Positions 48,084 through 58,010 of a stretch of 64,000 bases of DNA are shown piece by piece. Where the stretch lies: the NCBI GenBank assembly GCA_963764665.1, contig CAVXTL010000001.1:1-64000 (forward strand), written 5' to 3'. The notes beneath the pieces were generated by a model. The model did not search any database, was not told where the DNA came from, and saw only the letters and a program-made list of their open reading frames with translations. This DNA is from JACVRW01 sp963764665. GTDB taxonomy: Bacteria; Actinomycetota; Thermoleophilia; Solirubrobacterales; Thermoleophilaceae. A program made the position numbers and the translations under genes. Position 1 is the first letter of the stretch; every line of letters begins with the position of its first letter.

Positions 48084-49349
48084 ATGGCCGACCTCAAACC
48101 GCTTCGCACGCTCCGCTACGAAGCCGCCACGGCAGGACCGCTCGAGGACGTGATCGCGCCGCCCTACGACGTGATCGACGACGAGCTTCGCGCACAACTG
48201 GTGGCTCGCAGCCCGTTCAACGTCGTCGAGATCGACCTGCCTCGCGCCGACGGCGGGGACCCCTACGAGCACGCCGCGGTCACCATGAGCGCATGGCGCG
48301 AGCGCGGCGTGCTGGTCCGCGAGGACGAGCCGGCCATCTGGGCCTTGCGGCAGGACTACACCGGGCCGGACGGCCGTGACCTCGCCCGCACTGGCTTCCT
48401 CGCGCGGGTACGGGTCGAGGAGTACGGGCCTGGTCGCATCCGTCCTCACGAGCGCACCCATCCCGGGCCCAAGGAGGATCGCCTGCGGCTCACTCGGGCG
48501 ACCCGCACCAACCTCTCCCCCATCTTCAGCCTCTTCCCGGATCCCGACGGCGCGGTGCGAGGGGCGCTCGACCAGCTCGCGAGCGGCGAGCCTTTTGCCG
48601 CGGCCACCGATCACGAGGGCACCCGCAACACCCTCTGGAGGATCTCGGATCCCGGCGCCCTCGACGGCCTGGGTCGCATGCTCTCCAACGCCGAGCTCCT
48701 GATCGCCGACGGCCACCACCGCTACGAGACGGCGCGCGTATACGCGGAGGAGATCGGCGGCGAGGGTGAGCACCGCTACGTGCTGATGCTGCTCTGCTCG
48801 CTCGCCGACCCGGGCCTCACGGTATTCCCCACCCATCGCCTGCTGACGGGGCTGAAGGACGATCCCGCCAAGCAGGAGGCGATCCGCGAGACCCTGATGC
48901 GCGACTTCGAGATAACGGAGCTGCCCACCACCGGCGACCTGGAGCCGCCGAGCGGCTCCCCGGTGGCGTTCGGGTATATGGACAGCTTCCACCGCAAGCC
49001 GTACCGCGTGACCCTCAAGGACCAGGCGATCGCCGATCGCGAGCTCGCCGGGATGCCGGAGGCCTACCGCCGTCTCGACACCGCCGTGCTCGAGGCGATC
49101 GTCCTGCGCGGCGCGCTCGGGATGTCGGAGGACGACATCTCCCACCTCCGCGGCCTCGACTACTCGAAGAGCCTGGACGACGCCATCGACGCGGTGGTGT
49201 CGGGTCGCGCCGACGCCGGGTTCTTCATGCGCTCGACCCCGGTCGACCAGGTCCGCGAGGTGGCGGAAGCGGGCGAGTCGATGCCGCCGAAGTCCACCTA
49301 CTTCTTCCCCAAGGTCCCCACCGGATTGGTGTTCAGCCCCCTCGAATAG
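48084..49349 (+). CDS. DUF1015 family protein
   Basis: The 421-residue protein carries the family's landmarks: LRTLRYEA ... VIAPPYDVIDDELRAQLVAR, NVVEIDLPRADGGDPYEHAA, RIRPHERTHPGPKEDRLRLTRA, LSPIFSLFPDPDG, LLIADGHHRYETARVYAEE and YFFPKVPTGLVFSPL. The DGHHRYETA and HERT motifs are strongly conserved. The biochemical function is not known; relatives are called SerC-associated or HTH-containing uncharacterised proteins. A TAGGGT box lies 10 bases before the ATG. Confidence 0.9.
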   Translation: MADLKPLRTLRYEAATAGPLEDVIAPPYDVIDDELRAQLVARSPFNVVEIDLPRADGGDPYEHAAVTMSAWRERGVLVREDEPAIWALRQDYTGPDGRDLARTGFLARVRVEEYGPGRIRPHERTHPGPKEDRLRLTRATRTNLSPIFSLFPDPDGAVRGALDQLASGEPFAAATDHEGTRNTLWRISDPGALDGLGRMLSNAELLIADGHHRYETARVYAEEIGGEGEHRYVLMLLCSLADPGLTVFPTHRLLTGLKDDPAKQEAIRETLMRDFEITELPTTGDLEPPSGSPVAFGYMDSFHRKPYRVTLKDQAIADRELAGMPEAYRRLDTAVLEAIVLRGALGMSEDDISHLRGLDYSKSLDDAIDAVVSGRADAGFFMRSTPVDQVREVAEAGESMPPKSTYFFPKVPTGLVFSPLE

Positions 49350-49449
49350 CCCGGCGGCCAGTTGTGCCAAAACGAATTTGCCTGGATATCGGGGGGTTCG
49401 GTCAGAGAAATTTGCGCGAGCACCCCCGGGTGGGTTACAACACGCGTGC

Positions 49450-52342
49450 ATGGCTCGGACCCTCCCGACGTCGGCCCCCGTCCCCGGGCCGGCGCATCTG
49501 ATTGAGCGGCAAGCGCAGATAAGGCTCGTCGCACAGGCGCTCGACGGCGCGTCAGACCCGCGGATCGCTCCTCCTTTTCGAGGGCGCCTCCGGCATCGGA
49601 AAGTCGAGCCTGCTCGCTGAGCTGGCCCAAACGGCCGAGGAGTTCGGCGCCGTGACCATGCGGGCGCGCGGGGGCGAGCTCGAGATGGGATTCCGGTTCG
49701 GCGTCGCGCGCCAGCTGCTCGAGCCGCGCCTGAGCAGGACCGATCCGCTGGAGCGAGCCGAGCTCATGGCGGCCGCGGGAGCAGCCGCGCCGCTGCTCAC
49801 GGCGGCGAGCGCGGGCGAACACGCAGAACGGCAACGGCAACGGCAACGGCGCGTCACCCGACGCGACGCTCAACGGCATGTGGCGGCTCGTCCGGCGACT
49901 CGCCGAGCGGCGCGTGGCGCTGATCGCCGTGGACGACCTCCAGTGGGTCGACCGGCCGTCGCTCGAGTTGCTCCTCTACCTGGCGCGGCGGCTCGAGGAG
50001 CTTCGGGTGGTGATCGTCTCCACGCGCACCAGCGGCGAGGCGGGCCCAACGCCGACCTGGCGAATCGGCTCGAGGCGGTGCCGCTGGCTCGTGTGGAGCG
50101 GCTGTCGCCGCTGACGCCGGACGGGATTCGCGCGCTGGCACAGGCCGAGGGTTTCCGGGATGCGTCCGGCAGCTTCCTTCGCACGCTGGGCGCCGAATCC
50201 GGCGGCGTGCCCTTCCTGGTCAAGTCGCTTCTCGCAAGCGCCCGGGGGGCTGGGCTCGACGGCCAGTCGGATCCCGAGCGCCTGATGGGCCTCGGGTCGG
50301 AGTCGGTCGGGCGCGCCACCGGCCTTCGTCTTCAGCGGCTGAACCCGGGCGCTCGCGCGCTCGCCGAAGCGGCGGCCGTGCTCGGGCCGGATGTCACCCG
50401 GGACCGCGTGGTCGAGGTGGCCGAGCTCGACCACTTCACAGGCCTGGAGGCGGTGGACACGCTGCGCCGCGCCGAGATACTCGAAGCGGGCTCCGAGGTG
50501 CGCTTCCGCCATGGCGTCGTTCGGGCATCAATCTACGACAGCCTCCCGCCCCGCTCCCGGGCGGGAGCGCATGTGCGGGCGGCGCGGGCGCTCGCCGAGG
50601 CGGGCGCATCGGCGCAGCGCACCGCCGAGCACCTGCTCCAGGCGCAGCGCCTCGGCGAGCCCTGGGCGCTCGACGCGCTGCGGGAGGCGGGCCGAGCGGC
50701 GCTCGCCGCCGGCCGTGTGAGCTCCGGCATCGCCTACCTCCGGCGCGCCCTCGACGAGGACCCGGCGGACGCCGGCGCGCGCTCCGAGCTCCTCGCGGAG
50801 CTGGGTGAGGCCGAGGCCGCGTCCGGCGATCCGGCCGGAGCGGCGCGCCTGGCGCTGGCCGCCGAGGACGCGCTGTCCGGCGGCGAGCGGGCCCGCACCC
50901 TCGAGCGCCTGGCCGGAGCGCTGTGGCTGCTCGGTCAGGACGCCACCGCCGCGCAGGCCTTCGAGGGAGCGCTCGACCTCGCGGAGGCGAGCGGCGACGA
51001 GGCTCAGGCGGCCCGGCTGCGGGCCGGGCTGCTGCTCACCGCTCGCTTCGACCCCGAGCTGCGCGTGCGAACGATCGAGCGCCTGGCCCCGTCGCTGAGA
51101 GAGCCCGGGTTCGGCCGCGAGCGCCCGCCCGCGCTCCTCGCCTCGGTGGCGTTCGAGCGCGCCCTGGCCGGCCGCCGCGCCGAGCGCGTGGCCGACCTGG
51201 CGGAGCGCGCCCTCGAGCCCCTGCTGCTGGACCTCGACTCCGTGCCCGGTCCCGAGTGCTTCGCCGCCTGCTGCGCGCTGCTCTGGGCCGATTCGCTGGC
51301 CACGGCCGAGATCGGCCTCACCGTGGCCCTCGAGGCAGCCCGGCGCCGCGGAAACGCCGCCGCTGCCGCCACCACGTCCGGCTTCCGCGCCTGGACCGTG
51401 CTTCAGCGCGGCCGGATATCGCACGCGGCGGCCGATGCGGTCGAGGCAAGCGGCACCGAGGGCGGCGGGCCCTCGCCCGCGATACCCAGCCCCGCCACGA
51501 TCCTGGCCGAGATCGACATGGAGCAGGGCAGGCTGGACGAGGCGGCACTCACGCTCCACGACCCCGCTCAGCAGACCTCGTGGGGAGACGGCACGCGGCA
51601 CGCGTTCCATCTGGCTGCCCGCGGCCGCCTGCACCACCTCCGCGGCAACGACGAGGCGGCACTCGAGGAGCTGCTCGAGAGCGGCCGCCAGCTGGAGTCG
51701 CTCGGGGTCCACAACCCGGCAGTGCTCCCGTGGCGCTCGCGCGCCGCCATCGCAGCCGCCGGCGTGGGCGACCACGGCCGCGCGCGGACGCTGGCGGACG
51801 AGGAGGTCTCGCTCGCGCGAACCTTCGGCGCGGCTCGGGCCCTGGGCGTGGCCCTTCGCGCGGCGGCCCTGGTGGGTCCGGCCGGCGAGCGCCTGGAGCG
51901 GCTTCGCGAGGCGGTCGACTGCCTGGAGCGCTCACCCGGTGCGCTCGACCGGGCGCGCGGGCTGATCGATCTCGGCGCCGAGCTCCGGCGTGGCGGCAAG
52001 CGCCGCGAGGCCCGCGAGCGCCTCCGCGCCGGCATGGACCTGGCGCAGCGCTGTGAGGCCTCGGCTCTCGAGGCGCGTGCGCGCGAAGAGCTGATGGCGG
52101 CCGGGGCGCGCCCGCGCCGCCAGCGCCTGAGCGGCTCGGAGGCGCTGACCCCGCGCGAGCGCCAGGTGGCCCAGCTCGCGGCGCGCGGAGTGCGCAACCG
52201 CGACATCGCCCAGCGTCTGTTCATCACGCCCAAGACCGTGGAATGGCACCTGGGCAACGCCTACCGGAAGCTCGAGCTCCACTCGCGGAGCTCGCTCATC
52301 GGCGCGCTCGGCGAGTCCGAGCAGCTCGAACCGGTCGCCTGA
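49450..52342 (+). pseudogene. LuxR-family ATPase regulator with at least three frameshifts
   Basis: The parts of a LAL-type regulator appear in order but in different frames: LIERQAQIRLVAQALDGASD from 49450; Walker A FEGASGIGKSSLLAELAQ after a shift near 49565; then, after a shift near 49830, the Walker B region VALIAVDDLQWVDRPSLEL; then, after a shift near 50040, the long helical domain and a C-terminal LuxR HTH (LTPRERQVAQLAARGVRNRDIA, TPKTVEWHLGNAYRKLELH) to 52342. The second break lies at four tandem AACGGC hexamers that would encode an Asn-Gly run. The intact 760-residue C-terminal frame suggests recent damage or sequence error. Confidence 0.72.
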
Positions 52343-52362
52343 ACTCAGCCCGAACGCACCGA

Positions 52363-52382
52363 GGGCCCGCCTGAGCGGGCCC
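52363..52382. terminator. Hairpin between convergent genes
   Basis: GGGCCCGC pairs with GCGGGCCC around a CTGA tetraloop, 21 bases after the LuxR gene stop and 29 bases from the stop of the opposing secreted-protein gene. It can act on both strands. Confidence 0.6.
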
Positions 52383-52410
52383 CCGGGGCGCTGGCTGAAA
52401 CCCTCGTCCC

Positions 52411-54581
52411 CTAGGGGGAGAGAGCGACTCTGGCTGCCCGTGCCTTACGGGACACCCGGAGCGTGACCTTCTGGTTCGTACGAACCTTCTTGGTCCAGGA
52501 GCCCAGCTTGCGTCCCCGCTTGCCGAGCACCTTCGGCCTTCAACTTCGCCTTCTTGGCGTACGTCGCTTCTGACCTTCACCACGAGGCGGACCTTCCCGC
52601 CCTTCTTGACCAGCCGGGCGACCTCGATCCACTGGCGGTCGAGCGACGTCCTTGCCGTCCTTGCCGGCGGGACCGGCGATCGCCGATCCACGTACTTAGT
52701 GACCTCGGTCGGCGTGGGCGGATCGATCGGACTTCTCGACCAAGGCGGGCCGGGGATGTCGACCTTCGATGTCGCGGAACAACCCTCGGGGTCGAAGTAG
52801 GCGGTCACGTTGATCTCTCTGGATCGCTGTTGATCACCTCGACGGCAGCCCTTCCATTCGCATCCGTGTAGGAGCAGCTGTCCGCCGTGCCCTTCAGCGG
52901 AGCCTCGGAGCCACCGATCGTGACACCGGGGGCGACGGTCCCGAAGTACGGGAACGCACCATCCGCCAGGTTGCCGACGTAGAAGCACACACGCTCGTTC
53001 ACGAACGGCCTGCCGTCAACGTCGATTGCCTGCGCCACCATGATCCGCGCGACCGAGTTCGCCTCGCCCGGACCCTTCGGGTAAATGGTCAGGGACTTGG
53101 TGAACAGGGACCGCACTTCCTTGGTCAGCGGTGCGGACGGCTTCGCCGGATCGCTGACGGGCTGGTACGGGTAACGCGCGGTGGCCGTGATGCTCGACCT
53201 ACCGAGGACGTCCACGTCCTCGAGGTCGCATCCACCGTTGGCGTTCTTGATCGCCCCGACGGCGTCGTAGTAGGCGCCGGTGCCGGGGTTGTACTCGACC
53301 TGGGCCTCACCGTGCTCGTCCGTGTAGACGACCACGTTCTGGGCACCCGCCGGTGTCAGGCGGTACGGCCGGAGCCTGATCGCTGCGGCGCAGACACTGA
53401 GTCGGCCGTGCGATCTCGGTGCGGAGCACCTCCGCGAAGTTCCAGTACGGGTAGAACCCGTCAACCAGGAATCCGCGGAAATTGTTCCCCTGCGCCGGCC
53501 CGTCGATGCCGGACGACAGCCCCGGCCGCGACGTGGACGGAATGTACGTGCCGTAGAACGGCGCGTAGTAGTTGTGGGCAATCGGGTTGCCCAGCGTGTT
53601 GCGGCTGTAGACCGACGACTTGTCGGCAGGCTCCAGCGAGCCGACTCCGCCGATGTCCGAACCGCCGGTGTTCTTGGCGATCTGGACGTCCACACGGGCG
53701 GCCGGCATCGGAGCGTCGCCGGCGTTCAGGTTGCCGTCGCTCAACAGCGTGCTGAGCACGAGCGGATCAAACGGCCCGAACGTGGCCGGTCCCGACGAGT
53801 CACCGAAGACCCGGGAGAACGGTCCCGTGTCGCTGCTCGGCACCTTGCAGTTGTCCACGGCGTCCACAACCGCGGTTCCGGGTCCGCAGTAACCACCCAC
53901 GTGACCCTCGGCCTTGGTCAGGTCGTCATGGATGTCCCACCGCGCCGCGTTGTTGTCCGGATCGGAGTCCGAATCCTCGGCGAGCGCGCCCGCGAGCGTC
54001 GGCCAGGCGTCCGGCAGCGTGAAGCTGCCGCCCGGTCCGAGGGGGTGCGGGAAGTTGCCCGAGACCTTCACCTGGATGCGACCGTTCGAGTCGCCCGCGG
54101 TGAAGATGCCGTCGCCGGGCGGATCGCCCAGGCGGGTGTCTCCGGTCGGATCAGCCGCGCCCACCTCGTCGATCGACGGGGTGTTCAGGCTCATCCAGAT
54201 CGCGAGGAACTGGTGCTTGAGAATGGCCGTGCCCGACTCGTCGGCCACCACCAGCTTCACGCGTGCGAGCCCCGGCTCGAGGCTCACGATGTCGGCTGCC
54301 ACGCAATCCTCGAAACCCGTGATCGTGGAGGTCTCGATCTGGGGCTTCACGCCCGGACCGGTCCACTCCTCGACCAGCCAGTCCACGTTCGCCCCTGCCT
54401 CGCCGATGTCCGGATGGCACTTGACGAGCCGAATCTGCTCGCCGCGCCAGGCCAGGTAGGGAATGTTCGTGGTCTGCGGGTCCTGCGGGCCCTGCGCTGC
54501 TGCTGGACTGCTCGCCAGCACCGAGCCCAGAACACACGCAAGGAACGCGAGGCTCAATCTGAGCCTCCCGAGTCGTCGCAT
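52411..54581 (-). pseudogene. Large secreted protein with Ig-like segments, many frameshifts
   Basis: From the ATG at 54581 a Sec signal (RLSLAFLACVLGSVLASSPAAAQ, read in parts) leads into about 400 residues in one frame (IPYLAWRGEQIRLVKCHPDI ... VDGFYPYWNFAEVLRTEIA). After a shift near 53390 a second frame carries NVVVYTDEHGEAQVEYNPGTG and SCSYTDANGRAAVEVINSDP, patterns of bacterial Ig-like (Big-1-type) repeats. Further shifts near 52820, 52690 and 52580-52530 lead to a basic C-terminus (GKRGRKLGSWTKKVRTNQK, ending ARVALSP) at 52411. The joined length is about 720 residues. It would be a surface or secreted protein; its function is unknown. Confidence 0.65.
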
Positions 54582-54791
54582 GAACAACCTCCTGAAGGTC
54601 TTGTGCGCCCGCCCTTCTGACGAGCACGAGTACGGGCGAACGTATGCGCGAACGGGCGCGAGCGCACCGGGGGCGGGCACCGGTCTTGCTTGCGAGGGAC
54701 CCGGGGTCAGTGGAACTCGAGCCCCGGGATCAATGGCCCCATACCCTGGGTTTTTCGGGACCGTTCGGCGCGGGGACTAGCATGCCCCGCC

Positions 54792-55349
54792 GTGGTGAAG
54801 ATCTACACGCGCAAGGGCGACGACGGTACGACCGGCCTCTGGTACGGCGGCCGCGTGGCCAAGCACGACGGCCGGCCCGAGGCCTATGGGTCGGTGGACG
54901 AGGCCGCGTCCGCGCTGGGGGTCTGCCGCGCGGCGGCCGAGCGCGGGAGCGAGCTGTACGCGGACATCCTCCGCATCCAGAACGAGCTGTTCGTGGCCGG
55001 CGCCGAGCTGGCCACGGCGCCCGAGGCCTCCGACCGCCTCGAAGCGGGCGTCTCGCGCGTCACGCCAGACATGGTGGACCGCCTCGAGGCCGATATCGAC
55101 CGCTACATGGAGCGCGTGGACCTGCCCCCGAAGTTCGTGATACCCGGCGGCACCGAGCTGTCCGCGCTGCTGGACGTGGCGCGCACGGCGGTGCGCCGCG
55201 CCGAGCGCCGCGTGACCTCGCTTCAGGATTCAGGCGAGCTCGACGGCGACCTTGTCATGAGATACCTGAACCGGCTGTCCGACGCCCTCTTCGCGATGGC
55301 GCGCTTCGCGGACGAGCCGGATCCCGAGCTCTTCGAGGGGAGAGGATGA
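54792..55349 (+). CDS. Corrinoid adenosyltransferase (PduO type)
   Basis: The 185-residue protein has the PduO-type ATP site near the N-terminus (KIYTRKGDDGTTGLWYGGR), GSVDEAASALGVCRA, FVIPGGTELSALLDVARTAVRRAER (read in parts) and RYLNRLSDALFAMARFAD near the end. It transfers adenosyl from ATP to cob(I)alamin. A TAGCAT box (54778-54783) lies 8 bases before the first of two consecutive GTG codons, which supports 54792 over 54795. It overlaps the OsmC gene by 4 bases. Confidence 0.9.
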   Translation: MVKIYTRKGDDGTTGLWYGGRVAKHDGRPEAYGSVDEAASALGVCRAAAERGSELYADILRIQNELFVAGAELATAPEASDRLEAGVSRVTPDMVDRLEADIDRYMERVDLPPKFVIPGGTELSALLDVARTAVRRAERRVTSLQDSGELDGDLVMRYLNRLSDALFAMARFADEPDPELFEGRG

Positions 55350-55741
55350 AGGCCACCGCCAGCCGCAGACACGGGTCGCTCAAGCACGATCTGAAGGTAC
55401 GCACACACCGGCTGCTGGCCGACGAGCCGCGTGAGAACGGCGGGGACGACAGCGCGCCCAGCCCCCAGGAGCTGCTGGCGGCGAGCCTGGCGTCGTGCAC
55501 CGCGATCACGATCGAGATGTACGCCGCGCGCAAGGGCTGGGATGTGGGCGAGATGGAGGTCGACGTGAACTACGAGCCGGCCCAGCGCGGCTCGCCCACC
55601 CGCTTCAGCATGGACGTGAAGATGCCCAAGGAGCTTCCCGAGGAGCAGCGCGAGCGCCTGATGCAGATCGCCGCCAAGTGCCCGGTGCACCGCACGCTCG
55701 AGGGTGAAGTGATGTTCGACGAGCGCGTCACGCTCGTCTAG
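55346..55741 (+). CDS. OsmC-family peroxide/stress protein
   Basis: The 131-residue protein begins KATASRRHGSLKHDLKV and has the OsmC landmarks PSPQELLAASLASCTAITIEM and IAAKCPVHRTLEGEV. The two Cys (about residues 50 and 112) are the usual peroxidatic and resolving pair. The ATG overlaps the adenosyltransferase stop (ATGA). It probably reduces organic hydroperoxides. The link to corrinoid adenosylation is one of operon position only. Confidence 0.88.
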   Translation: MKATASRRHGSLKHDLKVRTHRLLADEPRENGGDDSAPSPQELLAASLASCTAITIEMYAARKGWDVGEMEVDVNYEPAQRGSPTRFSMDVKMPKELPEEQRERLMQIAAKCPVHRTLEGEVMFDERVTLV

Positions 55742-55746
55742 CGGCA

Positions 55747-56499
55747 CTACCGCCGGCGCTCCCACATCTCGATCGTGCCGAACCCGCGGTAGCCGAGCCG
55801 CTCGTAGACGGGCCGCCCCATCGCCGTGGCCTGAAGCGTGCTCACCTCGCCCCCGCGCGCCCGGCCGTCGGCCAGCGCGCGCCGCATCAGCCCGGCGGCC
55901 AGACCCTGCCCGCGCGCCTCGGGCACCGTGGCCACCCACCAGATGCTCGTGTCGCCGCCGTGGTCCTGGCTCACCGCGGACGCGGCGGCCCAGCCGTCGT
56001 GCCGGGCGATGTAGTTGAACCGCGGATCGGCGGGACCCTGGCCGAGGATCCGCCGGAAGGCATCGCCGGTCCCGTAGGCCAGGTCGTTGATCCGGCCGAG
56101 ATCCTCGAGCACGGGATTGGCGTCGGGCTCCGGGTCGTCGGGCCTGGGTCGCTCGACATCGGCGAGGTCCGCGATCATCGCGGTGGGCGTGGCGTCCAGG
56201 TGGTGGCCCGCGTCGGCCAGCGCGGCGCGTGCGCGCTCGTGGTGCTCGGGCACCCAGACGGTCCAGGCCCGGATGCCCGCCTCCTCGTATGCCGCGGCCA
56301 GGGCCGGCAGCGCGGCGGCCAGGGCGTCCTCGCTCTCGTAGAGCACGGAGTTCGGCAGCGAGCGCTCCGGCACCGCCGGGGTCACCCCGGCAAGCACACC
56401 GTCGAGCTCCAGGATGCGCCCCGCCGACGCCGCGGGAACGGCGCTGAATGCCAGCCACATGCTCTCGTGCATGCGCTGCCACAGGGCCTGGTCCGACAT
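55747..56499 (-). CDS. GNAT-family N-acetyltransferase
   Basis: The 250-residue protein has two halves: an N-terminal, degenerate GNAT-like part and a C-terminal functional-looking one with the acetyl-CoA loop VATVPEARGQGLAAGLMRRAL and YERLGYRGFGTIEMW. Tandem GNAT proteins of this size are common in actinobacteria. The substrate is unknown. The ATG at 56499 is preferred to 56532 because the NUDIX promoter box (GATAAT, 56508-56513) lies in between on the other strand. Confidence 0.8.
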   Translation of the reverse strand: MSDQALWQRMHESMWLAFSAVPAASAGRILELDGVLAGVTPAVPERSLPNSVLYESEDALAAALPALAAAYEEAGIRAWTVWVPEHHERARAALADAGHHLDATPTAMIADLADVERPRPDDPEPDANPVLEDLGRINDLAYGTGDAFRRILGQGPADPRFNYIARHDGWAAASAVSQDHGGDTSIWWVATVPEARGQGLAAGLMRRALADGRARGGEVSTLQATAMGRPVYERLGYRGFGTIEMWERRR

Positions 56500-56519
56500 C
56501 CGGCGCGGATAATAGGCCG

Positions 56520-57086
56520 GTGGCCACGGCACCCTCGCTCCGGGAGCTGCTCCTCACGGCCGAGGAGGCCGCCCGGCTGGACGCTCCGGGGTCCACCGAC
56601 GCCGCGGTGCTCGTGCCGCTGCTGGCCACACCCTCGGGGCTGGTGGCCGTGTTCACCGAGCGCCGCGAGGACATGCGCCGCCACGCCGGCGAGATCTCGT
56701 TCCCGGGCGGCCGCCAGGACGAGCCCGACGAGGATCTCCGCGAGACCGCGCTGAGGGAGGCCGAGGAGGAGATCGGCCTCGAGCGCGAGCGGGTGGAGCT
56801 GGTGGGTGCGCTACCGCCGGTCGGGACCTTCGTGACGGGCTACCGGGTGCACGCCTTCGTCGGCCTGGTGGCGGACGGGCCGGCCTGGCGCCCCCAGGCG
56901 ACCGAGGTCGCGCGGGTGCTCGAGCTGAGCCTCGCCGACCTCGTGAGCGGCCACGAGATGAGGCGCCTGGTGCGCAAGGGCGTGCCGTTCAGGACGCCCA
57001 CCTACACGGTGGACGGACACCTCGTGTGGGGAGCGACCGCACGAATCGTGCAGTCGCTCCTCGAACGCGTGGCGCCTTTGCTGTGA
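56520..57086 (+). CDS. NUDIX hydrolase, CoA-pyrophosphatase type
   Basis: The 188-residue protein has the NUDIX box GGRQDEPDEDLRETALREAEEEIGL (read as G-x5-E-x7-REAEEEIG) preceded by MRRHAGEISFPGG, the signature of the CoA diphosphatase subfamily (NudL/YeaB, NUDT7/8). It cleaves CoA and related dinucleotides. A GATAAT box lies 6 bases before the GTG, so the transcript is leaderless and divergent from the acetyltransferase gene. Confidence 0.9.
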   Translation: MATAPSLRELLLTAEEAARLDAPGSTDAAVLVPLLATPSGLVAVFTERREDMRRHAGEISFPGGRQDEPDEDLRETALREAEEEIGLERERVELVGALPPVGTFVTGYRVHAFVGLVADGPAWRPQATEVARVLELSLADLVSGHEMRRLVRKGVPFRTPTYTVDGHLVWGATARIVQSLLERVAPLL

Positions 57087-57087
57087 G

Positions 57088-57930
57088 CTAGACGTCCTTC
57101 TCGATCGGGACGCCGACCATGTTGCCCCACTCGGTCCAGGAGCCGTCGTAGTTCTTGACGTCGCCCTCGCCGAGCAGCTCGTGGAGCACGAACCAGGTGT
57201 GCGCCGAGCGCTCGCCGATCCGGCAATAGGCGATCACGGGCCCGTCGCCGATGACCCCCTTCGAGGTGTAGAGCTCGCGCAGCTCGTCGGCCGACTTGAA
57301 GGTGCCGTCCTCCTGCACCGACTGGGCCCATGGCACGGACGCCGCGCCCGGGATGTGACCGGAGCGCTGCGCGCCCTCCTGCTCGTAGCCCGCCATGGCG
57401 ATCAGCTCGCCGGAGAACTCCTGCGGCGAGCGCACGTCCACGAGGCTGGTGCCCTTGTCGAGCGCCGCGGTCACCTCGTCACGGTACGCGCGGATCGACT
57501 GGTCGCCGTCGTTCGTGCTGAACGTCTGCGGCTCGTAGCTCGGGCGGTCGGCGGTGGTCGGCCGGCCCTCGGCGATCCACTTCTCGCGCGGGCCGTTCAC
57601 CAGCTTCACGTTGTCGTGGCCGTAGTACTTCAGGTACCAGAAGGTGTAGGCGGCGAACCAATTGTTGCGGTCGCCGTAGAGCACGATTGTGTGGTCGTTC
57701 GAGATTCCGCGGCTACCGAACAGCTCGCCGAACTCGGCCGGTCCGAGGAAGTCGCGCTTGACCTGATCCTGGAGGTCCTTCTTCCAGTCGAAGCCGATCG
57801 CGCCGGGGATGTGCGCCTCCGCGTAAAGGGCGGGGTTCTCGTCCACCTCGACGATCCGGATCGAGTCGTCGCTCAGGTGATCCTCGACCCACTGCGTGTC
57901 GACGAGAACGTCGTTGGCGTAGCCAGACAC
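57088..57930 (-). CDS. Thiosulfate/3-mercaptopyruvate sulfurtransferase (two-domain rhodanese)
   Basis: The 280-residue protein has two rhodanese domains. The first (VDTQWVEDHLSDDSIRIVEV ... HIPGAIGFDW) lacks the catalytic Cys; the second carries the active loop YCRIGERSAHTWFVL and HIPGAASVPWAQ. CRIGER is a variant of the CRxGx[R/T] thiosulfate-type loop. It transfers sulfane sulfur to cyanide or thiols. GGAGGAAG precedes the GTG start. It is divergent from the zinc-finger membrane protein gene. Confidence 0.92.
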   Translation of the reverse strand: MSGYANDVLVDTQWVEDHLSDDSIRIVEVDENPALYAEAHIPGAIGFDWKKDLQDQVKRDFLGPAEFGELFGSRGISNDHTIVLYGDRNNWFAAYTFWYLKYYGHDNVKLVNGPREKWIAEGRPTTADRPSYEPQTFSTNDGDQSIRAYRDEVTAALDKGTSLVDVRSPQEFSGELIAMAGYEQEGAQRSGHIPGAASVPWAQSVQEDGTFKSADELRELYTSKGVIGDGPVIAYCRIGERSAHTWFVLHELLGEGDVKNYDGSWTEWGNMVGVPIEKDV

Positions 57931-58010
57931 GAGCTTCCTCCATTTCCTTGTATTCGCCCAGGATTCAGGTATTTAGTGGTTCAGACTACTAGGCGGCGTA
58001 TGCTGCGGGC

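Noticed and set aside
47783..48109. Minus-strand frame running over tRNA-Pro and the 14-bp hairpin
   Set aside because: It crosses a tRNA gene and a strong hairpin and has no recognisable protein features.
49838..49851. Short hexamer run considered as a CRISPR or satellite repeat
   Set aside because: There are only about four units, within coding sequence, without spacers. No CRISPR array was seen anywhere in the window.
57961..57999. Partial dyad (TAGTGG ... CCACTA-like) between the rhodanese and zinc-finger genes
   Set aside because: The arms are short and poorly matched, and no regulator is nearby.
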